A DNA stretch of 28,173 nt, taken from Lingula anatina. Taxonomy: Eukaryota > Brachiopoda > Lingulata > Lingulida > Lingulidae. Under the pieces are notes generated by a model. It searched no databases and was not told the DNA's origin. It worked only from the letters and a program-made list of their open reading frames with translations. Position numbers and translations under genes: made by a program. Positions 1-10,108 of this stretch are shown piece after piece (position 1 is the stretch's first letter; each line of letters begins with the position of its first letter). The DNA lies in contig NW_019775943.1 in the NCBI RefSeq assembly GCF_001039355.2, positions 106,662 through 134,834 on the forward strand, given 5' to 3'.

Positions 1-374
1 TGGGCTGTTTCTCTGTCTAAGATACATCAGGTGTGAATTGTCCTTTTGTGCATAAAATCAGAAGTGTGTATTAATTGTTAAATTTGTGCCCTTGTTAAAA
101 TGTAGAGTTGCAGAACAGCCAGGTCAACATATGATTGGGTGTTGGTTGCAAATGTATGTTTTCTTCTGCACAAACTAGGCATTTTGTACATGATCATCTC
201 CATTGATCTGGAACATTTGCTTTTGTAGATAAATTTGCTATTTTAAAGTTAGTGATATATTGTTTGTACTGAACCCCAGCTGTAGTATCTGCTGTGTCAT
301 TAACTATTATGGATTTGACATAAACAAAAATAATGAGACCTTGATTGTTATTATCGTAACTGAAATTGTTTCAG
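1..374. other. Upstream intron sequence, no exon seen
   Basis: I see no convincing exon before the acceptor at 374. This stretch is probably intron of the partial gene that follows. It is AT-rich with no recognisable repeat. Confidence 0.4.
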
Positions 375-1563
375 ACACAGCGGAGTCTGTGGAGGAGGAG
401 GACTTATCAGGGCCAGAAAATGACTTCCAACACCAAGAGAGAGCTGGGTATATTACCAGCTTAATGGAAAGAGAACAGGTATAATAACTGTGCTTGACAT
501 TAAAAAAAGTCATGCTGATGAAGAATAAAGATAAAAAAGTTTGTTTGGAGTTGAGTCACAGGTTTGTTGTATTTGGTTCATAGTGTTGTATTAAATAATA
601 TAAGTAATGTGTAAATTATTTATAGGTAAGATGTAAAGGCATAGATGGTTGGCATATTGCCAAGAAGGATGTATGTTTAAAATAAATTTTCTTCATAGAG
701 ACAACAAAGAAGTGTCCAGCAAGGACATCACACTGTCCAAGATCACAGGGCATATTACAGGTAGTAGTATGTCTTCTGTGTGGTCAGCAGCTTCAGTTAA
801 TAAAGATGTATTTCTGATGTATTGTATCCAGCATTCATATCCTCTGAAAATTAATAAATGAGGTTCTGCTTTCATTGGCATCAGTTTGCATGTTTGTGGA
901 CGAAATATCTCAGATAGTTTTTTAAAAATTTTGCTGGTATTTTTAAGACAATTTCCCAAGAAGAATAGAAGTATAAATACAATTTCAACTGAATCTTGGA
1001 TGCCTAATATTTTTCAAAAAATTTTCAGTTTCCCACATGTATTTTTGCATTTTCCATGGGTAAGATTTAGCATGAAAATCGGGTACGGAATACATTTAAG
1101 ATATTCCTTTCTTCAGTGAAACTGCCAACAGTATTCCAGCATATAGCTATGAAAATGATCCAGTTTTGAATTCTGAGATGTACAGAGAGTATGCCTCGGC
1201 TTTCATGGATCCACAAGATCACATCTCAGAAGAAGAAGAAAATGTGGTGAGGATCTTTAAAAAATTTTATTAAGCATAGATTGCACACCTCCAAACAGAA
1301 TCTTTTGTATCATTCTTTACTATTTAGTCATGAGAATTAATGATAAAGCTGGATAATAATTTGAAACATGAATAGCATGATTTTTTTTTAAACATGCAGT
1401 TATTTTTCCATTTTTTTCTATGATAAAAGAAGAAAAAAGCTTTATGTCATAATCCAACAAGACTTTTGAAATGCACAAATTATAATTGAACTTATAATTT
1501 ATCTTCTAGGATGGTGATGCCACTGCCAGCACAGTGAAAGTCATCCATTTTGGCTTAGTGTAA
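375..1563 (+). CDS. C-terminal exons of an unrecognised gene (partial)
   Basis: Four exons with agreeing phases: 375-478, 699-760, 1117-1246 and 1510-1563, ending in TAA at 1561-1563. Acceptors are TTTCAG, TTCATAG, CTTCAG and TTCTAG; donors are GTATAA, GTAGTA and GTGAGG. The first exon starts with two bases of a split codon, so at least one more exon lies to the left. The visible 116 or so residues are hydrophilic and acidic (EEED, EEEEN) with several tyrosines (AYSYEND, MYREYASAF), and end in VIHFGLV. There is no membrane segment or catalytic motif. It looks like a soluble or cytoplasmic tail, but I do not recognise the family. The exon chain is well supported because each junction stays open in only one phase. 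It converges on the minus-strand gene at 2974. Confidence 0.6.
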
Positions 1564-1583
1564 GAACGTGAAGATGTAGCCTA

Positions 1584-1589
1584 AATAAA
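1584..1589 (+). terminator. Putative polyadenylation signal AATAAA
   Basis: AATAAA lies 20 bases past the TAA stop of the partial gene. That is close but usable; a second AATAAA-like run lies near 1977. Confidence 0.4.
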
Positions 1590-2973
1590 ATGACTATTTT
1601 CAAGGGACCAAAAACTAAGCTTAGGAAAATACAGAGGGCCAAGTTTTAATGAACATAAAACTGGTACATCCTAAAAAATAACATCATAGAACTTTCTATG
1701 ATAGCATATATTGTGAAGGTCAGAGGGATTAAATTTACTGTCATTGGTCTGTAGGAAAGAAATCAATTCAGATATTATTTGATATCAGTATGATATATTA
1801 CTGACATGATTCAGTCTTTTTTTTTTTTTTATTAGAACACATTTCATGGTTACGTGATCAACGTGTTTGCTATAACATTGATGTAGCACAAGAATTTTAG
1901 ATCGCCTCTGGTCTTGATCAGTATTTCAGTTCTGGATGAAGGATGTAGAAATGTTACATGACTATTACAATTTTATAATAAAATAACGTTTGTATCATTT
2001 CATTATATTTCAATTATATCAGTAACTGGTTCTGATTTATAATTACTCTGAAAAGATTAAACTTTTTTAAAGTTGAAAAGGTTAAGGCTGGTGTATGTAA
2101 TCTATGCATAACCTCAGAACATGTCAAAATGTTCTTATCGGCCAAAATTTTAATTAATTGTGTACAAAAGATCTTTTTGGATAAACAAGTGTTACAGTCT
2201 TACAAACTGTTTATTTCAAATAAATTTCATTTTTTGTACTTATTTAAAACAAAACTTACAATATGTACTACTGTTCTACACATTCAAAGCACAATAGTGA
2301 TTTTCAACAACATGAATTGGGGGGTGGATTGAGGCCATCTTTTGGGTCTTCCATAAGACAGGTTTTCAAGTTCACATCGATGGGTATCTAATGTTATTCT
2401 TTCAGAAGATGGTCAAAATTGGAGGTAGAAAGTTTGGAAGACTAAAAAAATATCTCTGAATCCCCCCCTGAGAATTTTCATACAACTATTTTCATACAAC
2501 ATATTAAAGATTATTATATAATAATTATAATAATTCATTTCTAAAAACCCACCTAAAACATGTATATAATAACTGTGAATTTTCATACAACTATTTTAAT
2601 ACGACATATAAAATATTATAATGAAATAATAGTAATAATTCATTTCTTAAAACCCTGCTAAAACATGTATATAATAATAGAACACTAACTACTAAAAACC
2701 AATAAAAAAAGTAATTTAAACTAAAAGATAAGAGTTAACCAAAATATTATTTAAATTAAGGTTTTAAAGTTCTAAATTTTATAGGAATCAGGTGTTCATT
2801 TGCTGAAATCAACCTCCTCATAGAGTACGTCTCAAACTGGAGATTCTGAATTCATCTTTACTATACATAGTGGTCACAAAAGTGAAATACAGTTTAAAAA
2901 ACAAATGTGTCTACATGTGCGTTTTTTATAGATTCTGAAGAAAAGGGAAAGAGCAACTTTACTTTTGGGTCAG
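1590..2973. other. Convergent intergenic region
   Basis: This is AT-rich spacer between the 3' ends of two convergent genes. Apart from a 104-bp tandem duplication it has no coding signal; the short open frames lack splice support. Confidence 0.5.
2472..2678. repeat. Tandem duplication, 2 x about 104 bp
   Basis: The block beginning GAATTTTCATACAACTATTT at 2472 recurs at 2576 and is followed in both copies by similar AT-rich sequence. Both copies contain CATTTCT(A/T)AAAACCC and AAACATGTATATAATAA. Several substitutions separate them, so this is not a very recent duplication. Confidence 0.8.
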
Positions 2974-5900
2974 TTAGTCCACTTCTTTCCTAATTGTTTG
3001 GTCTGCATCAGGTTTTGATGTAATTGGTTGTTCAACAGCTACTTGGGTAACAGGGTTCTTTACTTCTTCCATATTATTTCCTGTGTTCTCCTGCATTTGG
3101 ATGGCGGTGTTATCAGGGCTGGCTGCAGAACTTGCTAGATTACAGTTGTCCCCATGGATCTCTTTGATGGCTTGCTTTGTGGGAGGATAGCCTGGGTTTT
3201 GGCGAGGATGGCTTACAGCTTCTGGGCCCTGACTGCTTTCCTGTTCACTCAACTGTCGCACAGCATGTTTAGGTGGTGGATATGCTGGGTTAGTAGATGT
3301 GGGCACTGCCAGCCCTTCAGTAGACGGATCATCAGTAGTATCTACACCTGCCAGCTTGCCTGAAGGTAAGTTGGATGCTGACTGCTGGGCATCCAACTGA
3401 GAAGATTCTCCCTCTGCACTCCTGATATTTTTCTGCAGATTCTGAATATCACTTTTTGATAAGGGTTGCTCTGTGTTTTCCATTCCTATACCAGCATCCT
3501 CTCCTCTGTTGTCCCCACAGATCTCTTTGATGGCTTGCTTTGTGGGAGGATAACCTGGGTTTTGGTGAGGATGGTTTACAGCTTCTGGACCTTGACTGCT
3601 TTCCTGTTCACTCAACTGTCGCACAGCACGTTTAGGTGGTGGATATGCTGGGTTAGTGACTGTGGGCATTGCCAGCTCTCCAGATGATGGACCAGGGGTA
3701 GCTTCCCCACCAGGTAACTCACCTGAAGGTAACTGAGATCCAAGCTGCAGGGAGGCCAGTTGAGGAGTTACACTCTTCCCAATTTCATTATCACTTTCAG
3801 GTGAAGGTTTCTCTGTGTTTTCAACCCCATGTATCTCAGCTCCTTTACGCAATTCAGTTAGGTCATCTGTTCTTGGAGATCCTGTGTCTGATGTTCCAAC
3901 TTTTTCCAAGCCTTCTGACTCCTCTACAGAGAGACCAAGCTTGCGCTGCTTACGATCACGATCATTTTTCTGGCTTAAGACAGCATCTCCGACTAATGTA
4001 GCAGAATTTGCCTAGAAAAATATTTCATTTTTACAGACATATTTTGGGAGAATTTAAGGACTAAAGTGACTAAAATTTCTGAAGAATTGTATTTTAATAT
4101 AAGAAGACTAATACTTCCAAGAAAATATATTATCAAAGAACAAGTTGGTGAATTTAATGAAAAAAAAAAAAAAAACAAAATACAGTAATGTTACCTCCTC
4201 TCCTCCCCCTTCTTGTTCCTCTGAAATTGCAAAAGAAAAAAAATGTAAATTAAATGTCTTAGATTGCATTTTTATCAATGTTAAGACAAACTAACAGCGT
4301 ATTATTATCATGTTTAATGTAAAAATACCTGTAACTTACCTATATCTATAGACAATGTTACACTTAATTTCTTCTTTTTGGTTCCATCATCACAAGATTT
4401 CTCCTGAAATAAACATTTCAGTTTTGATGAAATTCTTATAAATTGGTAATATAGCTCTGATAAATCCCGAATCTGAAACGATTGTACTTGCCCTTGACAT
4501 TGTCAAGATTTTCATTTTGATTCTTGCAGAGTACAACACAAGTCAATGAAACAAATTGCTGTTTCCCTTTCAGTACAAATGCTACTTTATCAAAAATGGA
4601 AACATTTTTTGGATGACCCTATAATGCAACAAAATATATCAAACTATTATAGATGATAATGAGTGACTAAAAATAAAGAACAGTTATTCTTACTACTCAC
4701 AGTTACTAGTATGATAAACTTTAAAAGTAATTCACCTGGTACTTTTCCAGCTCATTCACTGATATTTCAGTTGGTAGCATAGTTTCCATGTCTATTGCCA
4801 GGCATTTAAGAAAAAGGTCTTGGGGATGAGGGTAATTGGCATCTTTTCTCAGTTTGGCATAGTAAATGGACTTGAAAGCTTCCTTCCACTCTTCTTTGGG
4901 AATTGAGGAGCTCTTGATGCAAAGTTTGTCTCTTTTATCAGCAAAAACAAATTTCAGAGATAGCGTGCCAGGTTCTGATACTCCAAACTAGCAAAAAGAT
5001 AAGGTTCAGTAAAACACTATTGCTGTGATAAACTATGTGCTGACATTTATTGTACAATACTGGTATTAATGTTTCACTGTGGTAGCATACAGACTCAAAC
5101 CTAGAGGTTGTTATATTACTGTGCAATCTACATAAGAGATATAATTTTTCTACACTCTAGAGGGCTTTGCTGTTAAATGTTTTGGAAGATACATTTATCT
5201 TTTTGTAATTTTTTTCCATCTCAAGCCTTATACAAACCTGAAAGAAAAAAGTTCCTACTTCACGAGGTGGAAGCTCCAGAAAATGAACTAAGATCTTTTT
5301 CCCTTTTACTACAGGAAAATTCTGCAATTTAATATGATAATCTTATAGTTGGATAAATCTATAAAATGATTTATCATCTCTGAAAGGGGAAATTCTAACA
5401 TTTTGAAACAATCACACTTATCAAACTTATGAAAAATTTATGGATAATAATAAAAATACTTGAACAATATTGGAACATACATACTATACACTGTAAATGC
5501 ACTGAGAAAGTAGCTGAAAATGTTAATTGTTACCTCAGTCTTCATCGACTGTAACAGTTTGCCTGTTTCTTCAAGATAGTGTTGAAACTGTTGAGGCTGG
5601 TTGTTGAATCTTTGACAACAAATTTGAAGAAGTTGACAGCTTATCCATTGATGAGAGAGATGATTGAATTGTTGTGAGAAGTTTTCTTGGAAATGTTTTA
5701 TGTGTTCCTGGCAAATAATATGTAAAATATATGAAGGTTTTAAATATTTGCTTAAAAAAAAAAAAAAAAAAAAAAAAAATTCTTTTCTTTTAAAAAGTAA
5801 CTTCAAGAACCCCTACTACTTTGCTCAAGCTGAAGTATAGGAAACAATAAAGGTGTTCAATAAATACAACCAATTTACAAGTGTAAGTGTTTTTTTGAAA

Positions 5901-6295
5901 TGTTAAAATATATCTTTAGATGTATAAATGTAGATAATTAACGTATTATAATAATTTATACATCTATGTATTATGTACGCTAGTACCAGTGGTATTTTAT
6001 ATACACAATTAATTATGATGTCCCGCCTACATGCACGTAGCTGGATGTGTAAGTTGCACATGTTCTTCATATCATAAAGCAAATCATGGTTGATCACCTG
6101 TTATTTAACAGTACAGATAAATATATGGTCCAAGTTGTAATCATAAGCATATCATACTATGATCATGGAATCTCAAACAATGGTATTCTACCGCTACAAG
6201 ATAATTTATTAAGCATGGGTAAAGCAACTGTGAGTATATTTTTAATTTGAACAGCATGCAGTTGTATACAGACTTACCTGGATTATTTCCTCCAT
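2974..6295 (-). CDS. Uncharacterised ~551-aa protein with NPxY-rich repeat tail
   Basis: Seven exons on the minus strand: 6278-6295, 5534-5707, 5238-5321, 4736-4987, 4340-4403, 4195-4220 and 2974-4011. All phases agree and all borders are GT...AG. The first exon encodes only six residues (MEEIIQ). Residues 1-64 are helical and Gln-rich; about 65-176 look like a compact domain (ELPPREVGTFFFQ, LSLKFVFADKRDKLCIKSS, ELEKYQ). A short Lys-rich then Glu/Gly-rich linker follows, and then a 345-aa disordered tail encoded by a single exon. The tail holds two 121-aa repeats, each with NPAYPPPK and NPGYPPTKQA. There is no signal peptide or membrane segment. I do not recognise the N-terminal domain. NPxY is a known binding motif for PTB domains, so an adaptor or scaffold role is possible, but that is inference. 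Exon 1 is repeated at 8980-8997 in a duplicated block. Confidence 0.75.
3146..3755 (-). repeat. Internal coding repeat, 2 x 363 bp (121 aa)
   Basis: Plus-strand sequence starting TTGTCCCCA at 3146 recurs at 3509, 363 bp later, and the copies stay similar for about 240 bp. In the protein the units share NPAYPPPK(R/H)AVRQLSEQ, SSQGPEAV, NPGYPPTKQAIKEI and GDN. Because 363 is a multiple of three, the duplication keeps the frame. Within each unit the NPAYPPPK and NPGYPPTK blocks are themselves related, which suggests an older, shorter repeat. Confidence 0.9.
5754..5779. repeat. A26 homopolymer
   Basis: A run of 26 A in intron 1 of the minus-strand gene lies exactly at the left edge of the duplicated segment. 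It is a plausible place for an assembly break or slippage. Confidence 0.9.
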
Positions 6296-7279
6296 TTTGA
6301 TTTGAATATTTTCAAAACGTTTTTATATCATATTTAACACAGCGCGTGGAATCTGCCATGAACCATACGAAACTGGTTTTTTTTTTACGTCATGCACCTT
6401 TTGTATTGTGTTTAGTTAGGGCATTTCCACGTCACTTTTCATACTGTCTTTACTTTCGGTCTCTTGTTGTCTGCATACATGAGTGCCACTGTCAATAAGT
6501 CATTTAAAGTCCAGAACAACAACAACATCATATTATCCAAAATATTTAGTTCTTTATTCAACACTAATTAGCAATATACTTGTTTGTATTCCAAGAAAGT
6601 GGCCTATCCAAGAAAGGGCCCTAAAAAGAAACACCATGGGAAATTCCCAGGCTATTTATAGCACGTACCAAAGCACCCAAGCGAAGAATAGGGTGTGTTT
6701 CACTGTGCACAAATCCTGTTCCACTTAGCACTCGGTGTGTTTTGTTGTAAGGAAGTGTAGAATCTTATCACAAATTATATTTGAAGGTAGGTCTTTTATT
6801 GTAATTCTATTACATTTACTTTTCCTATTAATTTAATATCATGAAAGTAGGTCAATCCGGTCAATAAAATTGTAGGTTTCAACAGCTCAGGAGTGACCTA
6901 CTTATAACTGCAAATAGAAGGAAGGAATGTTACGCTATTACAATTACGCTAGTAATTGGCATTGCATTATTTTAACTACTTGATCAAAAGACAACATTTA
7001 ATGACCGATTTAACACTGGAAAAGACATTCAAATACAGATTGAGTTCAGAACTTTATTTGATATATAAATTAAGATAATTACCTTGATTTACATGTAGGT
7101 GATACATAAAACTGCAGGCCCTGAGGTAAAGCCAAAAATGAATTTTTAACTTCAAATTTCTCTGTAATGTTTTGGACTTCTTAATAAGCTTTGTTTCTTA
7201 CAATACATGTACATATTGGTAGACCCCTATAATGTACATTTTGCTTTAGGGTGCTCCTTATCTCATGGGTATCATTTTT
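5780..7279. repeat. Duplicated segment, copy A
   Basis: This matches 8482-10000 base for base over long stretches, in the same orientation. The differences I noticed are scattered single substitutions, small indels (one T in poly-T runs, one extra AT) and a 19-nt insertion in copy B near 9607. The copies diverge abruptly at 7279/10000. Copy A holds coding exon 1 of the minus-strand gene (6278-6295), attached to the rest of that gene. Confidence 0.95.
6385..6435 (-). promoter_or_regulatory. Two ACGTCA (CRE-like) sites upstream of the minus-strand gene
   Basis: TTACGTCA at 6385-6392 and CACGTCAC at 6428-6435 lie about 90-140 bp upstream of the ATG at 6295. Both are present in copy B (9086-9093, 9129-9136). 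ACGTCA is the core bound by ATF/CREB-type bZIP factors. Position fits a proximal promoter, but no transcription start is visible in the sequence. Confidence 0.35.
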
Positions 7280-7320
7280 ATGTACAGACACAGATGTGTC
7301 TGTACATATAGCCATCATCT

Positions 7321-7366
7321 GCGTCTGTCGTCGCCGTCGTCGCTGTCGTCGCCGTCGTCGCCGTCG
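7321..7366. repeat. GTC/GCC trinucleotide tract
   Basis: Repeated GTCGTCGCCGTC-type triplets, strikingly GC-rich for this window. An open frame on the opposite strand (DDGDDGDDSDD) is just the repeat. Confidence 0.85.
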
Positions 7367-7375
7367 TGCACTTTC

Positions 7376-7848
7376 ACCGATAACACGATAAGTGAAGAAC
7401 GGTTTTTTCTTTTGGCTTGAAACCTGCAGAACTGATGAATATTCATAATACGCAGGTCGAGTTCGAAAATCAGCATGATGGGGTGACTTGTAGGGAAGTT
7501 ATGCTGTTTTTTCACTTTTTTCAGCATATATGCAGCACCGATAACACGATAAGTGGAAAACCATTTTACTTTTTGGCTTGAAACTTACAAAATTGATGAA
7601 TATTCATAATCCGCAGGTCAAGTTCGAAAATCAGCATGATCAGGCCATTTTTAGGGGAGTTATGCTGTCTTTTCACTTTTTTCAACATATATGCAACACT
7701 GATAACACAATATAAGAAAAATAGATTGGCCAATTGTCATTATACTCACAGGAGTGGTCAATCTTACTAAAACGCAGGTAGAGTTCGAATATCAGCATAA
7801 TTGGGCCATTATTTTAGAAGTTGTGCTGTTTTTTCACATTTCCTCTTG
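7376..7848. repeat. 161-bp tandem repeat, about 3 units
   Basis: ACCGATAACACGATAAGTG starts at 7376 and 7537, and a diverged version (ACTGATAACACAATATAAG) starts at 7698. Each unit contains a GAGTTCGAAAATCAGCAT-like block and a TTATGCTGT...TTTCAC block. The third unit is the most decayed. Confidence 0.85.
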
Positions 7849-8021
7849 ATTCAATTCTAAGGCATGTTAACAATCTCATTATTTAACTAATAAGATACGT
7901 AAAAGTGTTTGTTTGATATTTCCTGCATCTTTACAACATTAATAGTTGATTATGTAAAAATGATGGTAAACTTGTTATCGTGTATTGTGTAATAAAGTGT
8001 CAAAAATGGAAATAAACTCAT

Positions 8022-8466
8022 NNNNNNNNNNNNNNNNNNNNNNNNNNNNNNNNNNNNNNNNNNNNNNNNNNNNNNNNNNNNNNNNNNNNNNNNNNNNNNN
8101 NNNNNNNNNNNNNNNNNNNNNNNNNNNNNNNNNNNNNNNNNNNNNNNNNNNNNNNNNNNNNNNNNNNNNNNNNNNNNNNNNNNNNNNNNNNNNNNNNNNN
8201 NNNNNNNNNNNNNNNNNNNNNNNNNNNNNNNNNNNNNNNNNNNNNNNNNNNNNNNNNNNNNNNNNNNNNNNNNNNNNNNNNNNNNNNNNNNNNNNNNNNN
8301 NNNNNNNNNNNNNNNNNNNNNNNNNNNNNNNNNNNNNNNNNNNNNNNNNNNNNNNNNNNNNNNNNNNNNNNNNNNNNNNNNNNNNNNNNNNNNNNNNNNN
8401 NNNNNNNNNNNNNNNNNNNNNNNNNNNNNNNNNNNNNNNNNNNNNNNNNNNNNNNNNNNNNNNNNN
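8022..8466. other. Assembly gap (Ns)
   Basis: This is a 445-base run of N. Nothing can be said about its content, and open frames crossing it are artefacts. Confidence 1.
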
Positions 8467-8481
8467 ACTGAAAACTAAAAT

Positions 8482-10000
8482 TTCTTTTCTTTTAAAAAGT
8501 AACTTCAAGAACCCCTACTACTTTGCTCAAGCTGAAGTATAGGAAACAATAAAGGTGTTCAATAAATACAACCAATTTACAAGTGTAAGTGTTTTTTTGA
8601 AATGTTAAAATATATCTTTAGATGTATAAATGTAGATAATTAACGTATTATAATAATTTATACATCTATGTATTATGTACGCTAGTACCAGTGGTATTTT
8701 ATATACACAATTAATTATGATGTCCCGCCTACATGCACGTAGCTGGATGTGTAAGTTGCACATGTTCTTCATATCATAAAGCAAATCATGGTTGATCACC
8801 TGTTATTTAACAGTACAGATAAATATATGGTCCAAGTTATAATCATAAGCATATCATACTATGATCATGGAATCTCAAACAATGGTATTCTACCGCTACA
8901 AGATAATTTATTAAGCATGGGTAAAGCAACTGTGAGTATACTTTTAATTTGAACAGCATGCAGTTGTATACAGACTTACCTGGATTATTTCCTCCATTTT
9001 GATTTGAATATTTTCAAAACGTTTTTATATTATATTTTACACAGCCCGTGGAATCTGCCATGAACCATACGAAACTGGTTTTTTTTTACGTCATGCACCT
9101 TTTGTATTGTGTTTAGTTAGGGCATTTCCACGTCACTTTCATACTGTCTTTACTTTCGGTCTCTTGTTGTCTGCATACATGAGTGTCACTGTCAATAAGT
9201 CATTTAAAGTCCAGAACAACAACAACATCATATTATCCAAAATATTTAGTTCTTTATTCAACACTAATTAGTAATATACTTGTTTGTATTCCAAGAAAGT
9301 GGCCGATCCAAGAAAGGGCCCTAAAAAGAAACACCATGGGAAATTCCCAGGCTATTTATAGCACGTACCAAAGCACCCAAGCGAAGAATAGGGTGTGTTT
9401 CACTGTGCACAAATCCTGTTCCACTTAGCACTCGGTGTGTTTTGTTGTAAGGAAGTGTAGAATCTTATCACAGATTATATTTGAAGGTAGGTCTTTTATT
9501 GTAGTTCTATTACATTTACTTTTCCTATTAATTTAATATCATGAAAGTAGGTCAATCCGGTCAATAAAATTGTAGGTTTCAACAGCTCAGGAGTGACCTA
9601 CTTATACATGTAACTGTCCTAAATTACTGCAAATAGAAGGAAGGAATGTTACGCTATTACAATTACGCTAGTAATTGGCATTGCATTATTTTAACTACTT
9701 GATCAAAAGACAACATTTAATGACCGATTTAACACTGGAAAAGACATTCAAATACAGATTCAGTTAAGAACTTAATTTGATATATATAAATTAAGATAAT
9801 TACCTTGATTTACATGTAGGTGATACATAAAACTGCAGGCCCTGAGGTAAAGCCAAAAATGAATTTTTAACTTCAAATTTCTCTGTAATGTTTTGGACTT
9901 CTTAATAAGCTTTGTTTCTTACAATACATGTACATATTGGTAGACCCCTATAATGTACATTTTGCTTTAGGGTGCTTCTTATCTCATGGGTATCATTTTT
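8482..10000. repeat. Duplicated segment, copy B
   Basis: Second copy of 5780-7279. It contains an intact second copy of coding exon 1 of the minus-strand gene (8980-8997, MEEIIQ followed by GTAAGTCT), but no downstream exons are seen next to it. It runs to within 110 bases of the start codon of the plus-strand fusion gene. Confidence 0.95.
8980..8997 (-). pseudogene. Duplicate of coding exon 1 of the minus-strand gene
   Basis: ATG and five codons followed by a good donor, identical in sense to 6278-6295. It is either a duplicated promoter/first exon that could splice across the insert, or an allelic copy placed here by the assembler. It is not a gene on its own. Confidence 0.6.
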
Positions 10001-10108
10001 TAACTTTGCATGATTACAAGGCATAAATCTTCACGGTCAGTACTGTACATGTGTAGAACTTATTTTTGCATGTATACAAATAGTACAGACAAGCAGCCAA
10101 CATCAGCA

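Larger units (their letters stand above)
7280..8021. mobile_element. Unique insert between duplicated copies, possibly a transposable element
   Basis: This sequence is present after copy A but absent after copy B, so it looks like an insertion or a segment present in one haplotype only. It opens with a near-perfect palindrome (7281-7306, arms TGTACAGACACA and TGTGTCTGTACA). A GTC/GCC triplet tract and three 161-bp tandem units follow. It has no transposase or reverse transcriptase, so any element would be non-autonomous. The right end is lost in the N gap. Confidence 0.4.

Noticed and set aside
3154-3687. Plus-strand frames opposite the NPxY repeat exon
   Set aside because: Shadow of the minus-strand coding exon; the two similar peptides follow from the internal repeat.
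5903-6097. 64-codon minus-strand frame repeated at 8605-8799
   Set aside because: Inside intron 1 of the minus-strand gene and duplicated with its surroundings; identity reflects the duplication, not protein conservation.
6483-6728. 81-codon open frame repeated at 9183-9428 with a nearly identical protein
   Set aside because: The similarity comes from the 1.5-kb duplication. The frame begins with GTG, not ATG, and has no splice or coding context; the few substitutions cannot be read as selection.
7975-8542. Long open frames on both strands across 7975-8542
   Set aside because: Almost all of the span is Ns; they are artefacts of the gap.
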